A stretch of 52,308 nt of DNA from Rhodocyclales bacterium (GTDB lineage Bacteria > Pseudomonadota > Gammaproteobacteria > Burkholderiales > Rhodocyclaceae), in contig JACPEH010000026.1 of NCBI GenBank assembly GCA_016183655.1, positions 1 through 52,308 of the forward strand, in the 5' to 3' direction. Positions 33,055 through 42,262 of the stretch are shown here, piece after piece. The position numbers and the translations under genes were made by a program. Under the pieces are notes generated by a model, which did no database searches, was not told the DNA's origin, and worked only from the letters and a program-made list of their open reading frames with translations. Position 1 is the stretch's first letter, and each line of letters opens with the position of its first letter.

Positions 33055-34686
33055 ATGAAGCTGGATCGAAACAATCGGAAGCAGTCCGGGCTGCGGCACA
33101 AGCTGCGGGGTGGGGGGGCGAGCGCGCTGCTGGTGCTGGCGGTGGCAGGCATCGGTGAGGCGTCGGCCGCCGCCGCGTCGGCGCCGGAGATCCTGCGCAG
33201 CAAGTGCGGCACCTGCCACCTGGAGAACGGTGCGCTGCAGCGCATCGGCAATCTGCGCAAGTCGCCCGAGGGCTGGGACATGACCATCGCGCGCATGGGC
33301 GTCTGGCACAAGGTCGAGGTCAGCCGCGACGAGCGCAAGGCGCTGGTCAAGTACCTCGCCGATCGCCAGGGCCTGGCGCCGGAAGAAAGCGCGCCCTACC
33401 GCTACCTGCTCGAACGCCGGCCGAATGCGCAGGATGTGGTGCCGAACGAGGAATTTGCGCAGATGTGCGGCCGCTGCCACAGCTTCGGCCGCGTCGCGTT
33501 GCAGCGGCGCGACGCCGGCGAATGGCAGAAGCTGGTGCACACCCACCTCGGCCAGTTCCCGAGCATCGAGTATTCGGCGCTCGGCCGCGACCGCAACTGG
33601 CGCGAGCTGGCGCTCGGCCAGACCGCGCCGCAACTGGCCGAGCACTACCCGCTGCGGAGCGCGGCGTGGAAGGACTGGCAGGCGCGGCAGGCGAGCAAGC
33701 CGGCCGGCGCCGCCGGCAGCTGGCGCGTCGTCGGCAACCGTCCGGGCTGGGGCGACTACGCCGGCACGATGCGGGTGACGGCGCGCGGCGGCGACCGCTA
33801 CGACGTCGACTACGAATTCGCCTACGCCGCCGGCAGCCGCGTCAGCGGTCGCGGCGAGGCCATCCTCTACACCGGCTACGAGTGGCGCGGCGACGCGACG
33901 CTCGGCAACCAGCCGGTGCGCTCGGTGTTCGCGCTGAGCAAGGACGGTTCTCGCCTCGCCGGCCGCTGGTTCCTGCGCAACGCGACCGAGATCGGTGCCA
34001 GCTTCGAGGCGGTGCGCGACGAGGCGAAGCAGCGGGGGCGCATCCTTGCCGTGCAGCCGGCGCTGCTGAAGGCAGGTGGTCCCGCCACGGTCAGCGTGCA
34101 TGGCGTTCGCCTCGGCAAGGACGTCGACCTCGGTCCGGGCATCCGCGTCCTTGCCGCCGAGCAGGTGTCGCCGCACGAAGTGAAGCTGCAGCTCGACGTC
34201 GCCGCCGATGCCGCCGCCGGCTGGCGTGCCGTGCGTGCGGGAGCCGGCCGGGGCGAGGGCAGGGTTGCCGTCTATTCGCGCATCGACAGCGTCCGCGTCG
34301 AGCCGCCCTTCGCCTACGCCCGCCACGGCGGCGGCACAACGACGCCGGAGAGCGCCCAGTTCGAGGCCATCGCCTACCTCGACGGCGCCGACGGCAAGCC
34401 GGGCACCGACGACGACACCCGTCTCGGCGCCGTGCCGGCGAGCTGGACGGTCGACAACTTCGACGACAAGGCGAAGGCGGCCGAGGATGCGAAGTTCGCC
34501 GGCATCATGGCGCCGCACGGCCAGTTCATTCCCGCGTTCGCCGGGCCCAACCCGGCGCGCAAGGGGCTTAACAACGTCGGCGACCTCAGCGTCGTCGCCA
34601 GCGTCCGCGACGGCGAGCGCACGCTCGACGCCGGCGGCCGGCTGATGGTCGTCGTGCAGCGCTGGAATACGCCGCCGCTGCGCTAA
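33055..34686 (+). CDS. qhpA: Quinohemoprotein amine dehydrogenase, alpha (diheme) subunit QhpA/PeaA
   Basis: QHNDH is a periplasmic enzyme that oxidises primary amines to aldehydes plus ammonia. The alpha subunit (543 residues here) carries two c-type hemes that pass electrons from the CTQ cofactor of the gamma subunit to a soluble acceptor. The signal peptide ends near residue 40; heme motifs are CGTCH (51-55) and CGRCH (138-142). The beta-rich remainder includes [20 protein letters not shown] and [15 protein letters not shown] near residue 425, typical of the family's C-terminal domains. ATG 33055 follows GGAGGCAGAGACGAA. It is first of a close-packed operon in the order A-D-C-B. Confidence 0.92.
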   Translation: MKLDRNNRKQSGLRHKLRGGGASALLVLAVAGIGEASAAAASAPEILRSKCGTCHLENGALQRIGNLRKSPEGWDMTIARMGVWHKVEVSRDERKALVKYLADRQGLAPEESAPYRYLLERRPNAQDVVPNEEFAQMCGRCHSFGRVALQRRDAGEWQKLVHTHLGQFPSIEYSALGRDRNWRELALGQTAPQLAEHYPLRSAAWKDWQARQASKPAGAAGSWRVVGNRPGWGDYAGTMRVTARGGDRYDVDYEFAYAAGSRVSGRGEAILYTGYEWRGDATLGNQPVRSVFALSKDGSRLAGRWFLRNATEIGASFEAVRDEAKQRGRILAVQPALLKAGGPATVSVHGVRLGKDVDLGPGIRVLAAEQVSPHEVKLQLDVAADAAAGWRAVRAGAGRGEGRVAVYSRIDSVRVEPPFAYARHGGGTTTPESAQFEAIAYLDGADGKPGTDDDTRLGAVPASWTVDNFDDKAKAAEDAKFAGIMAPHGQFIPAFAGPNPARKGLNNVGDLSVVASVRDGERTLDAGGRLMVVVQRWNTPPLR

Positions 34687-34698
34687 GAGGAGAACGCC

Positions 34699-36144
34699 AT
34701 GTCCACCCTGCAACTGCAGCGCCACAACTACCGCGCCGTCCATGCCGGCGGCCAGCGCATCCTGCTGCACGTGCCGACCACCTCGCTGTTCGAGCTGGAC
34801 CGGGCGGCCGATGCCGTCCTCGGCCTGCTCGAGGAGAAGGGCGAAGTCCGCCGCGAGGACGTGCAGGCGCGCTTCGACGGCGCCTATTCGCCGGGCGAAG
34901 TCTGCGATTCGCTGACCGACCTGCTGTCGCTCGGCGTCCTCGCCGACGGGCGCAAGGACTACGCGATCGCGGCGCGGCCGATCGAGCGCACGCCGCTGAA
35001 CACGCTGGTGCTGACGCTGACCACCGGCTGCAACCTCGGCTGCTCCTACTGCTACCGCGAAGACCTGACCACCCCGCGCGCCGCCGCGCTGCTCGAACGC
35101 GAGGTGGCGATGCGCGGCATCGACCTCCTGCTGCGCGAGGCGGTCGACCATCCGCGCGTCAACGTGGTTTTCTTCGGCGGCGAACCGCTGACCCGCTTTG
35201 CGCTCCTGCGCGAACTGGTCGCCTACGCCGAAGAGCAGGCCGCGCTCGCCGGCAAGGGCGTCGACTTCTCGCTGACGACCAACGCCACCTTGCTCAACGA
35301 CGAGATCGTCGAATTCTTCCAGGCGCACCGCTTCGGCGTCTCGGTGAGCATGGACGGCGACGAGCTGAACCACGACCGCCACCGCATCACCATCGGCGGC
35401 AAGGGCACCTACAAGCAGGTGGCGCAGAATGTCAGGCGCCTGCTCGCCGGCGTCAGCGCACGGCCGGTCGGCGTCCGCGTCACGCTCGCCCGCGGCAACA
35501 CCGACGTCGTCCGCCTCTACCGACACCTGCACGACGAGCTGGGTTTCGCCGAGGTCGGCTTCGCGCCGGCGACGGCGGGCAAGGATGCGCCCTTCGGCCT
35601 CGGCGACGACGAGATGCGCGTCGTCCTCGACGCGATGAAGACGCTCGGACGCGAATACGTGCAGGCGGCGCGACGCGGCGAGCGCCACGGCTTCTCGAAC
35701 ATGAACCAGCTCATGCAGGATCTGTGGAGCGGCACGCGCAAGACGCTGCCCTGCGGCGCCGGCATCGGCCTGCTGGCGGTCGGCACGCGCGGCGACCTGT
35801 CGCTGTGCCATCGCTTCACCGGCAGCGACTTCGGCCGCTTCGGCGACGTGGAGCAGGGCATCGACCGCGCCGCGCTGACCGACTTCCTGCAGCAGGCGCA
35901 AGAGCCGCATCCGGCCTGCCGCGACTGCCGGGCGCGCAGCATCTGCGCCGGCGGCTGCTACCACGAGGCCTACGTGCGCAACGGCAACCCGCTGTCGCCG
36001 ACCTTCGCGCACTGCGACTTCGTCCGCGAATGGCTCGACTTCGGCATCGAGTGCTACGGCGAGATCATCCTCGCCAACCCGGCCTTCTTCACCGCCCGCA
36101 GCGCCGCCGACCCCGCCCGCGCCGCTGCCGCGCTCACCCCATGA
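34699..36144 (+). CDS. qhpD: Radical SAM/SPASM maturation protein QhpD
   Basis: QhpD forms the intrapeptidyl thioether bonds between Cys and Asp/Glu residues of the gamma subunit QhpC. The 481-residue protein has an N-terminal winged-helix-like peptide-binding region, the radical SAM cluster motif CNLGCSYC (Cys 111, 115, 118), and a C-terminal SPASM domain rich in Cys (PCGAG, LSLCHRF, PACRDC, SICAGGC, HCDF) that ligates two more Fe-S clusters. It follows qhpA by 12 bases and precedes qhpC. Confidence 0.93.
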   Translation: MSTLQLQRHNYRAVHAGGQRILLHVPTTSLFELDRAADAVLGLLEEKGEVRREDVQARFDGAYSPGEVCDSLTDLLSLGVLADGRKDYAIAARPIERTPLNTLVLTLTTGCNLGCSYCYREDLTTPRAAALLEREVAMRGIDLLLREAVDHPRVNVVFFGGEPLTRFALLRELVAYAEEQAALAGKGVDFSLTTNATLLNDEIVEFFQAHRFGVSVSMDGDELNHDRHRITIGGKGTYKQVAQNVRRLLAGVSARPVGVRVTLARGNTDVVRLYRHLHDELGFAEVGFAPATAGKDAPFGLGDDEMRVVLDAMKTLGREYVQAARRGERHGFSNMNQLMQDLWSGTRKTLPCGAGIGLLAVGTRGDLSLCHRFTGSDFGRFGDVEQGIDRAALTDFLQQAQEPHPACRDCRARSICAGGCYHEAYVRNGNPLSPTFAHCDFVREWLDFGIECYGEIILANPAFFTARSAADPARAAAALTP

Positions 36145-36164
36145 CCGCTTCCGAGAGGACTACG

Positions 36165-36482
36165 ATGAAGCACCTGCGCCCCCTCAACCACAAGGCCCAC
36201 AGCCTCTCCGCGCCAGCCGCCGACGGCCCGGCGGCCGACGTCTCGCCGATGAGCATCGTCGGCTGCACGACCACCTTCGACCCCGGCTGGGAGATCGACG
36301 CCTTCGGCGGCCTGGCCAGCCTCTGCCAGCCGATGGAGGCCGACCTCTACGGTTGCACCGACCCCTGCTGGTGGCCGGCGCAGCTCGCCGACAGCATGAA
36401 CACCGCCCGCGAATGGACCGACGGCAAGAACTCGGCCCTGCGCGACTGGCGCGAACTGCAGACGCTCTTTCCCGAGGACTGA
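36165..36482 (+). CDS. qhpC: Quinohemoprotein amine dehydrogenase, gamma subunit (CTQ carrier) QhpC
   Basis: The 105-residue precursor is the most diagnostic gene of the cluster. All cross-link residues of the Paracoccus/Pseudomonas gamma subunit are present at exact spacing: Cys34-Glu43, Cys54-Asp60 and Cys68-Asp76 for the three thioethers, and Cys64 with Trp70 for the cysteine tryptophylquinone (CTQ) cofactor. The motif [18 protein letters not shown] contains most of them. Counting from Cys34 as mature residue 7, about 27 N-terminal residues form the leader removed by QhpE; it is not a Sec signal, in line with export by QhpF. The stop is followed after 2 bases by the qhpB start. Confidence 0.95.
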   Translation: MKHLRPLNHKAHSLSAPAADGPAADVSPMSIVGCTTTFDPGWEIDAFGGLASLCQPMEADLYGCTDPCWWPAQLADSMNTAREWTDGKNSALRDWRELQTLFPED

Positions 36483-36484
36483 CC

Positions 36485-37573
36485 ATGAACCCCCGCCGCT
36501 TCAAAACCACCCTCGCCGCTGTGCTGCTGTTGGCCTCGACGGCGGCCGTCGCCGCTGCCGACTACCTGCTCACCGTCACCCGGCCGAACACGCTGCACGT
36601 CGTCGACGTCGGCGCGCGCAAGGTACTGCGCTCGATCAGCATTCCCGGCGACGGCATTCCCACCGGCATCGTCCTGCCCGAGGACGGCAAGACCGCCTAC
36701 GTGCTCACCAATCGCTTCGAGAGCATCGTCGGCATCGACCTCGACAGCGGTCGCCAGGTCTTCCGCGCCGACATGTCGGAGGGCGACCTGCGCGTGAAGT
36801 CGATGTTCAGCCTCGCCGTCAGCCGCGACGGACGGCAGCTCTACGTGCACCAGATCCCGACGCGGCTGAAGCGCAGCGAGTACGAGTCGCTGGAGACCCG
36901 CATCGCCGTCTACAACACCGCCGACGGCATCGGCGCCAGGCCGGTGAAGACCTTCCCGGCGCCGCGCCGGATCTCGGTGCTGGCGCCGGGCGCCGGGCCG
37001 GACCGCGTCGTCGCGCTGGGCTGGGATGTCTACGTCTTCGACGCCGCGCGCGGCGTCATCGACAAGACCTTCCCCTTGCGCAACTGGCAGCGCGAGGGCA
37101 TCGGCGAGCCGGACGTCCTCAACATGTGGTACCAGTACGAGCAGACCGGCATCCTGTCGACGCCCTATTTCGCGCCGAAGACGGATGCCTTGCCGGGGGC
37201 GCCGGATGCGGTCAAGCTCGGCATCATGACCTTCGACCTGGCCAGGGAGGAGATGACGCTGGCCGAAGTCGGCAACGCCGAATCGGCGATCTTCTCCTCG
37301 GTGGTCAATCCGGCCCGCCGCCACGAAGTGTTCACCGTGATGAACCAGATCTTCCGCATCGACCTCGCCGAGAAAAAGCTGACGCAGCGCCTCGATCTCG
37401 ACCAGACCTACTACGCGATCAACATCTCGTCGGACGGCAAGGAACTGTATGTCGGCGGCGCGCTCGACAAGATCGCCGTCTACGACACGGCGACGCTGGC
37501 CAGGATCGGCGAGATCGCGATGCCCGGCGGCGCCGACCAGTCGCTGGCGTCGATGCGCATGGTGCGCCGCTAG
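36485..37573 (+). CDS. qhpB: Quinohemoprotein amine dehydrogenase, beta subunit QhpB
   Basis: The 362-residue beta subunit is a seven-bladed propeller that holds the gamma subunit against the alpha subunit. A Sec signal peptide (FKTTLAAVLLLASTAAVAA) is followed by repeated blades with YVLTNRFESIVGIDLDSGRQ, SLAVSRDGRQLYVHQIPTRL and ISSDGKELYVGGALDKIAVY. The family stretch VLNMWYQYEQTGILSTPYFA near residue 220 is clear. It follows qhpC by 2 bases, as in known operons. Confidence 0.93.
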   Translation: MNPRRFKTTLAAVLLLASTAAVAAADYLLTVTRPNTLHVVDVGARKVLRSISIPGDGIPTGIVLPEDGKTAYVLTNRFESIVGIDLDSGRQVFRADMSEGDLRVKSMFSLAVSRDGRQLYVHQIPTRLKRSEYESLETRIAVYNTADGIGARPVKTFPAPRRISVLAPGAGPDRVVALGWDVYVFDAARGVIDKTFPLRNWQREGIGEPDVLNMWYQYEQTGILSTPYFAPKTDALPGAPDAVKLGIMTFDLAREEMTLAEVGNAESAIFSSVVNPARRHEVFTVMNQIFRIDLAEKKLTQRLDLDQTYYAINISSDGKELYVGGALDKIAVYDTATLARIGEIAMPGGADQSLASMRMVRR

Positions 37574-37607
37574 GCGCGGCGGCAAGTGCCGGGGTGAGGT
37601 CGCGAAA

Positions 37608-39341
37608 ATGACGGCAACGACGATCCCTCTCGCCATCGCGCCGGCCGGTGCGCCGCCGGCAACCCTGGCCGGTCTGCTGCGCTGGGTGGCGCCGCTCATC
37701 GCTGGCCGGCGCGTGTTGCTGGCGCGCATCGCGCTGCTCTCCTGTCTGTCCAGCCTGCTCGCGCTGGCGCAGCCGTGGCTGGCCAAGGTGCTGGTCGACG
37801 ACGGCGCGCTCGCCGGCGACCTGCGCGTGCTCGCCGGCACCTGCCTGCTGATGCTGCTGATGCCGCTCGTCGGCCTGGCGCTGGAGGCTGGCACCCGCTT
37901 CGACTACCTGGCGCTTTCGTCGCAGGTGCTGTTCGGCCTGCGCGAGCGCGTCTTCGCCCACCTGCAGCGGCTGTCGCCGGGCTATTACGCCCGCGTCGGC
38001 TACGGCGACCTCGTCGCCCGCTTCGACGGCGACCTCGCCGAGGTCCAGCGCTTCGCCGTCGACGGGCCGCTGGCGGTGGCCAACGGCCTCTTCAACCTGG
38101 TCGCGCTCGTCGTCCTGCTCAGCCTGCTCAGCCCGGCGCTGGCGCTGGTCGCACTGGTCACGGTGCCGGTGCAGCTGGCGCTGACGCTGCGCCACCGCCG
38201 CCGCATCGAGGGCGACACCGGCGAAGTGCGCCGCCAGGCGACGCTGCTCTCCGGCTACTTCCTCGACTCGCTGCGCAACGTCAAGCTGATCCAGTCGAGC
38301 AACAACGAAGCCGCCCGGCTGGACGGCCTGAAGACCCGCCACGGCGCCTACTACGCCGCGCTGCGCGCGGTGCAGCAGAGCGGCTTCGTGCTCAGCGCGA
38401 CGCAGCGGGTCGCCGGCCTCTGCGGCACGGCGCTGGTCTTCGGCGTCGGCGGCTATCTGCTGGCAACGCAGCAGATCAGCGTCGGCGTGCTGCTCGCCTT
38501 CGTCATCTACGCGGCACGCGCCGGGGCACCGGTGCAGACGCTGCTCGGCGTGCTCTCCGGCTGGCAGCGCACCCGCGTCAGCCTGGCCCGCCTGGCCGAG
38601 GTGCTGGGCGCGGGCGGCGCGGCGGAGCATGGCAAAGGCGAAGGCGGCCATCTGCCGACGCCGGTGCGCGGCGAGATCCGCCTCGAAGGCGTGCGTTTTT
38701 CCCACGACGACGCGCGCGTCGTTCTGCAGGAGGCCGACCTGCACCTGCCGGCGGGGAGCAAGACGGTGATCGTCGGCACGTCCGGCGGCGGCAAGTCCAC
38801 GCTCGCCGACCTGCTGCTCGGCCACCTGCAGCCGGACGCCGGCACGCTGCGCGTCGACGGCGTCGACCTCTCCACCGTGGCGCTGGCCGAGCTGCGGCGG
38901 CATGTCGCGGTGGTCGACCAGGAGCCGCTGTTCTTCCCCGGCACGGTCGCCGACAACCTGCGCCTCGTCGCCCCGCAGGCGAGCGACGACGAACTGCGCG
39001 CCGCCTTGCGCGACGCCGGCCTGCTCCCCGCTGAAGTCGACCTGGCGACCGCCGTCGGCGCCGCCAGCGCGGCGCTCTCGCGCGGCCAGCGCATGCGCCT
39101 GGCGCTGGCGCGCGCGCTGCTGCAGCGCCCGGCCGTGCTCGTCCTCGACGAGACGATCAGTGCCGTCGACCACGCCATGGAGCGCCGCCTGCTGGCGACC
39201 GTCGACCGGCGCTTCGGCCACTGCACGCGCATCCTGATCACCCATCACCCGCTCGCCGCGGGCAAAGCCGATGCCTGCTATTGCCTCGATCGCGGCCGTT
39301 TCGTGCCGATCCAGCCGCCGGCGGTTGCCGATGCCGGTTAA
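37608..39341 (+). CDS. qhpF: ABC transporter QhpF (fused permease-ATPase), peptide export
   Basis: QhpF exports the cross-linked QhpC across the inner membrane. The 577-residue half-transporter has an N-terminal six-helix type-1 exporter domain (about residues 40-330) and a C-terminal ATPase with Walker A GTSGGGKST (about 390), signature LSRGQRMRLALARAL (about 490, R in place of the second G of LSGGQ), Walker B VLVLDETIS (about 510) and H-loop ITHHP. The gene starts 34 bases after qhpB. Its TAA overlaps the qhpE start. Confidence 0.88.
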   Translation: MTATTIPLAIAPAGAPPATLAGLLRWVAPLIAGRRVLLARIALLSCLSSLLALAQPWLAKVLVDDGALAGDLRVLAGTCLLMLLMPLVGLALEAGTRFDYLALSSQVLFGLRERVFAHLQRLSPGYYARVGYGDLVARFDGDLAEVQRFAVDGPLAVANGLFNLVALVVLLSLLSPALALVALVTVPVQLALTLRHRRRIEGDTGEVRRQATLLSGYFLDSLRNVKLIQSSNNEAARLDGLKTRHGAYYAALRAVQQSGFVLSATQRVAGLCGTALVFGVGGYLLATQQISVGVLLAFVIYAARAGAPVQTLLGVLSGWQRTRVSLARLAEVLGAGGAAEHGKGEGGHLPTPVRGEIRLEGVRFSHDDARVVLQEADLHLPAGSKTVIVGTSGGGKSTLADLLLGHLQPDAGTLRVDGVDLSTVALAELRRHVAVVDQEPLFFPGTVADNLRLVAPQASDDELRAALRDAGLLPAEVDLATAVGAASAALSRGQRMRLALARALLQRPAVLVLDETISAVDHAMERRLLATVDRRFGHCTRILITHHPLAAGKADACYCLDRGRFVPIQPPAVADAG

Positions 39342-40026
39342 GGTCGCCCTCATCGACAGCGGCCTCTCGCCGGCGCTGGCGGCGGCCCTGGGCGGGCGCC
39401 TGCGGGCCGGCGCCGGCTTCGTCGAGGATGCCTTCGGCGTCGTCCGCCGGCAGGCGGCGGTCGCCGATCCGCTCGGCCACGGCACGCAGGTCGCCGGGCT
39501 GGTGCTGGCGGCGGCACCGTCGGCCGAACTGATCAACGCGCAGGTCTTCGTCGCCGGGCGCCCGGTGTCGGCCGCCGCCGTCGCCGCGGCGCTGCACTGG
39601 GCGGTGGCGCAGGGCGCGCAGGTCGTCAACCTCAGCCTTGGCCTGCACGACGACCGCCTGGCGCTGGGCCTCGCCTGCGCCGCGGCGCAAGCCGCCGGCG
39701 TGCTGCTGGTGGCTTCGGCGCCGGCGCGCGGCGGCCCGATCTACCCGGCAAGCTATCCGGGCGTGCTCGCCGTCAGCGGCGATGCCCGCTGCGGCGACGG
39801 CGAATGGTCGCTGATCAACGGCCTGGCGCTGGTCGGCGCTTCCCCGCAGGGCGAGTCACCGGGCCGGGCGGGCGGCGCCAGCTTCGCCGCGGCGCGCATC
39901 AGCGGCCTCGCCGCTGCCCGTTTCGAAGCCGCCGGCGCGCTGTCGGCGCCGGCATTCCGTTCGCTGCTGCGCGCCGGCGCCTCATTTATCGGCCGCGAGC
40001 GCCATCAGGAGGAAAGTGCGGCATGA
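39331..40026 (+). CDS. qhpE: Subtilisin-like protease QhpE
   Basis: QhpE is the cytoplasmic S8-family protease that removes the QhpC leader after thioether formation. The 231-residue protein has no signal peptide and shows the subtilase triad: Asp9 in VALIDSG, His50 in GHGTQVAG and Ser184 in GGASFAAARISG, with VVNLSLG near 98. It is compact, as in characterised QhpE proteins. It overlaps the qhpF end by 11 bases, and its stop overlaps the next start as ATGA. Confidence 0.9.
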   Translation: MPVKVALIDSGLSPALAAALGGRLRAGAGFVEDAFGVVRRQAAVADPLGHGTQVAGLVLAAAPSAELINAQVFVAGRPVSAAAVAAALHWAVAQGAQVVNLSLGLHDDRLALGLACAAAQAAGVLLVASAPARGGPIYPASYPGVLAVSGDARCGDGEWSLINGLALVGASPQGESPGRAGGASFAAARISGLAAARFEAAGALSAPAFRSLLRAGASFIGRERHQEESAA

Positions 40027-40928
40027 ATGCGATGCCCCTGGAAATCGGTTTGTCGATCGTCGATCCGCGCCGTCTGGCGGCGCTGGCCGGGCATGTGGCG
40101 AATGCGGCGAATTCGGTGAATACGGCGCCGACGCGCGTGGCGCTGCTCGACTTTCTGGGCGACCCCGAGCTCGGCGAGCTGCTGCCCGCCGACGCGCGGC
40201 TCAGCCATCTCTATTTCGGCAGCGAATACTGCGAGCACCTGTTCCCGGACGATGCGGCGCTGACGGCGGCGGTGCGCCTCGCCGAGCGCTGCAGCCTGCG
40301 CCTGGTGCTGGCGACGCCGATCGCCTGCGATGCCGTCGTCGCCCGCCTGGCCGAGGCGGCGCCGCTGCTGCCGGCGGGCAGCGAAGTGGTGGTCAACGAC
40401 TGGGGCATGGCGGCCTGGCTGCGCGCCCATGCGCCGCAGCTGACGCCGGTCGCCGGCCGCCAGCTCTCGAAGATGATCAAGGACCCGCGCCTGCCCGGCG
40501 CCCAGTGGATGAAGGTCTACCCGAGCAACTACGCCGCCGCCGGCCACGCCGCGCTGCTCGGCCGCCTCGGCATCGCGCGCGTCGAGCTTGATGTGCCGCC
40601 TTTCGCGACACCGGAGGTCTTCGCCGTCGACGGCCTCGGCGTCACCGTCTGGGCGCCTTACGCCTACATCGCCAAGGGCCGCATCTGCAAGGTTGGCTCG
40701 CTGCGCCAGCCGCTGGCGGAGAAGTTCGCGCCCGGCCGCCCCTGCCGCCACGAATGCCTCGGCCTGCTCGAAGCCGAGCCGGAGGGCGGGGCGCCGCGCG
40801 GTGCCGGGCTGCGCACCTACAGCCGCGGCACGACGATGTTCTACCGCCACGACGCGGCGATGCGCGCGGTGGTCCGCGCGGCGGTCGACCGCCGGCTGGT
40901 CTCCCGCCTCGTCCTCTCGGAGGTCTGA
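40023..40928 (+). CDS. U32-family protein, UbiV-like (putative Fe-S hydroxylase component)
   Basis: The 301-residue protein resembles peptidase family U32, nearest UbiV by pattern: LSHLYFGSEYCEHLFPDD around Cys70, then GRQLSKMIKDPRLPGAQWMK, LGIARVELD and a C-terminal cluster Cys222-X18-Cys241-X3-Cys245. UbiV holds its [4Fe-4S] cluster with one upstream Cys plus a C-X16-C-X2/3-C set, so a cluster is plausible here. UbiU-UbiV hydroxylate ubiquinone precursors without O2. The gene overlaps qhpE (ATGA) and is 1 base from the next U32 gene, so it belongs to the qhp operon. No QhpG monooxygenase is present, and I infer a role in hydroxylating the QhpC tryptophan. Canonical ubiquinone synthesis is the alternative. 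Confidence 0.7.
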   Translation: MNAMPLEIGLSIVDPRRLAALAGHVANAANSVNTAPTRVALLDFLGDPELGELLPADARLSHLYFGSEYCEHLFPDDAALTAAVRLAERCSLRLVLATPIACDAVVARLAEAAPLLPAGSEVVVNDWGMAAWLRAHAPQLTPVAGRQLSKMIKDPRLPGAQWMKVYPSNYAAAGHAALLGRLGIARVELDVPPFATPEVFAVDGLGVTVWAPYAYIAKGRICKVGSLRQPLAEKFAPGRPCRHECLGLLEAEPEGGAPRGAGLRTYSRGTTMFYRHDAAMRAVVRAAVDRRLVSRLVLSEV

Positions 40929-40929
40929 C

Positions 40930-41973
40930 ATGCACATCTCCGCTCCCATCAGCCACATCGACGAGATCGAAGCGCTCATCGCCGCCGGCGCCCACGAGCT
41001 CTATTGCGGCGTCGTGCCGCCGTCGTGGGTGGCGCAGTTCAACACCGGCGCGGTGAACCGGCGCTACTTCGGCAACCTGCCCGGCCTCAAGGAACTGGAG
41101 AAGGCGATCGCGCTGGCGCATGCCGGCGGCGCGAAACTGTTCCTCGTGCTCAACGCGCAGCACTACGGCGGCGGCCAGACCGGTGCCCTGGTCGAACTGG
41201 CCAGGGGCTTCGCGGCCAGCGGCGGCGATGCCGCCATCGTCGCCGACATGACGCTGATCGTCGCGCTGCGCGAACAGGTGCCGGAACTGGCGATCCACGT
41301 CAGCTCGGTGGCCAGTTGCCGCAACAGCGCCGCCGTCGGCTTCTACCGCGACCTCGGCGTGCGCCGCGTGATCCTGCCGCGCGACGTCACCATCGCCGAA
41401 GTCGAGGCGATGGCGCGCGCGGTGCCCGACGTCGAGCTCGAAGCCTTCGTCCTCAACGACGGCTGCGTTTTCGAGGAAGGCGTCTGCCACACGGTGCACC
41501 TGCCGTCCAAGCTCGGCGGCCCGATCTGCGTCGACAGCTACCGCTTCGACTACACCGGCGCCGGCGGCCGCGCCGTGCCGCCGCGCGTCGCCCGTCGCCT
41601 GCACCAGCACGACGAGGACTACAAGCGCTGGCTGTGGTACCGCTTCGGCTGCGGCTTCTCGACCACCGACGAGGGCTTCCCCTACGGCCCCTGCGGCCTC
41701 TGCGCCATCTCCCGCTTCGCCGCCGCCGGCCTCGCCTCGGTCAAGATCGCCGGCCGCGAGGGCGCCACCGAACGCAAGATCAAGAGCGTCGAAATGGTCC
41801 GCCGCGTGCTCGACAAGGCCGCCGCCGGCGCCACGGAAATGGCCGTGCGCGAAACCGCCGTCGGTGTGCGCAACACGCTGCCGCACTGCCGCAGCGGCTT
41901 CATGTGCTACTACCCGGAGGTGAGGTGGCCGGAGGCGGTCGGGGAGAAGGCGGGGGAGGGGGTGGGAGCCTGA
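40930..41973 (+). CDS. U32-family protein, UbiU-like (putative Fe-S hydroxylase component)
   Basis: This 347-residue peptidase-U32-family protein has the N-terminal barrel half (GAHELYCGVVPPSWVAQFNT near residue 20), VSSVASCRNSAAVGFYRDLG near 124 and VILPRDVTIAEVE near 147. The Cys pattern is C179-X6-C186-X13-C200-X40-C241, with GPCGLCAISRF at 253-262 and SVKIAGREGA near 270. UbiU uses C-X6-C-X16-C-X38-C for its [4Fe-4S] cluster, so the spacing is close. It pairs with the UbiV-like gene one base upstream. Within a qhp operon I infer a partner in O2-independent Trp hydroxylation. The C-terminal 15 residues are low complexity and G-rich at DNA level. Confidence 0.75.
   Translation: MHISAPISHIDEIEALIAAGAHELYCGVVPPSWVAQFNTGAVNRRYFGNLPGLKELEKAIALAHAGGAKLFLVLNAQHYGGGQTGALVELARGFAASGGDAAIVADMTLIVALREQVPELAIHVSSVASCRNSAAVGFYRDLGVRRVILPRDVTIAEVEAMARAVPDVELEAFVLNDGCVFEEGVCHTVHLPSKLGGPICVDSYRFDYTGAGGRAVPPRVARRLHQHDEDYKRWLWYRFGCGFSTTDEGFPYGPCGLCAISRFAAAGLASVKIAGREGATERKIKSVEMVRRVLDKAAAGATEMAVRETAVGVRNTLPHCRSGFMCYYPEVRWPEAVGEKAGEGVGA
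41941..41968 (+). other. G-quadruplex-type G-runs at the end of the qhp operon
   Basis: Runs of four, five, five and three G residues separated by short spacers occur at the 3' end of the second U32 gene. The spacing fits an intramolecular G-quadruplex in the coding strand or the mRNA. It coincides with the operon end and the border to lower-GC DNA. Confidence 0.4.
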
Positions 41974-42262
41974 TTCGAGCGGCGCGGGCGTGGGGGGGCG
42001 GTTATCGGGCGTGGTCTGTGTTCGTATGTAGGTGAGTCTGATTGGGTAAGTCGACGATTGAATTTCTGGTGATCGGCTAAAGCGGTCATACACCTGATAG
42101 TGAAAGAAAGGCCGCTGAGTGGCGGTTAAGAGATGTTTGTATAGCCGTTGTGCGCAACAGCAGGCCGCTTACTGGCGCTCCAGTTGCATGACATTTGCAC
42201 CTCGTGCAACACTCCCCTGAACGGCCCCTCCGGCTGTAACGTCAATCCAGGGATGATTGCAG
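41974..42262. other. 289-base transition region into the accessory block
   Basis: Base composition falls sharply here from GC-rich to mixed. No gene is seen. GTTGCA (42183-42188) and TGCAAC (42205-42210) form an inverted repeat around a TTGCAC, possibly an operator or promoter of the ABC-3C operon. I see no attachment-site duplication or tRNA, so the insertion mechanism is not visible. Confidence 0.4.

Noticed and set aside
32995..36012. Very long open frame on the minus strand antisense to qhpA/qhpD
   Set aside because: It is a shadow created by high third-position GC of the real genes. Its translation has no domains and is extremely rich in Arg, Ala and Val.
40023..41973. U32 genes as secreted collagenase-type peptidases
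   Set aside because: No signal peptides are seen, and the Cys patterns resemble Fe-S hydroxylase-type U32 proteins. QhpE already supplies the leader protease.
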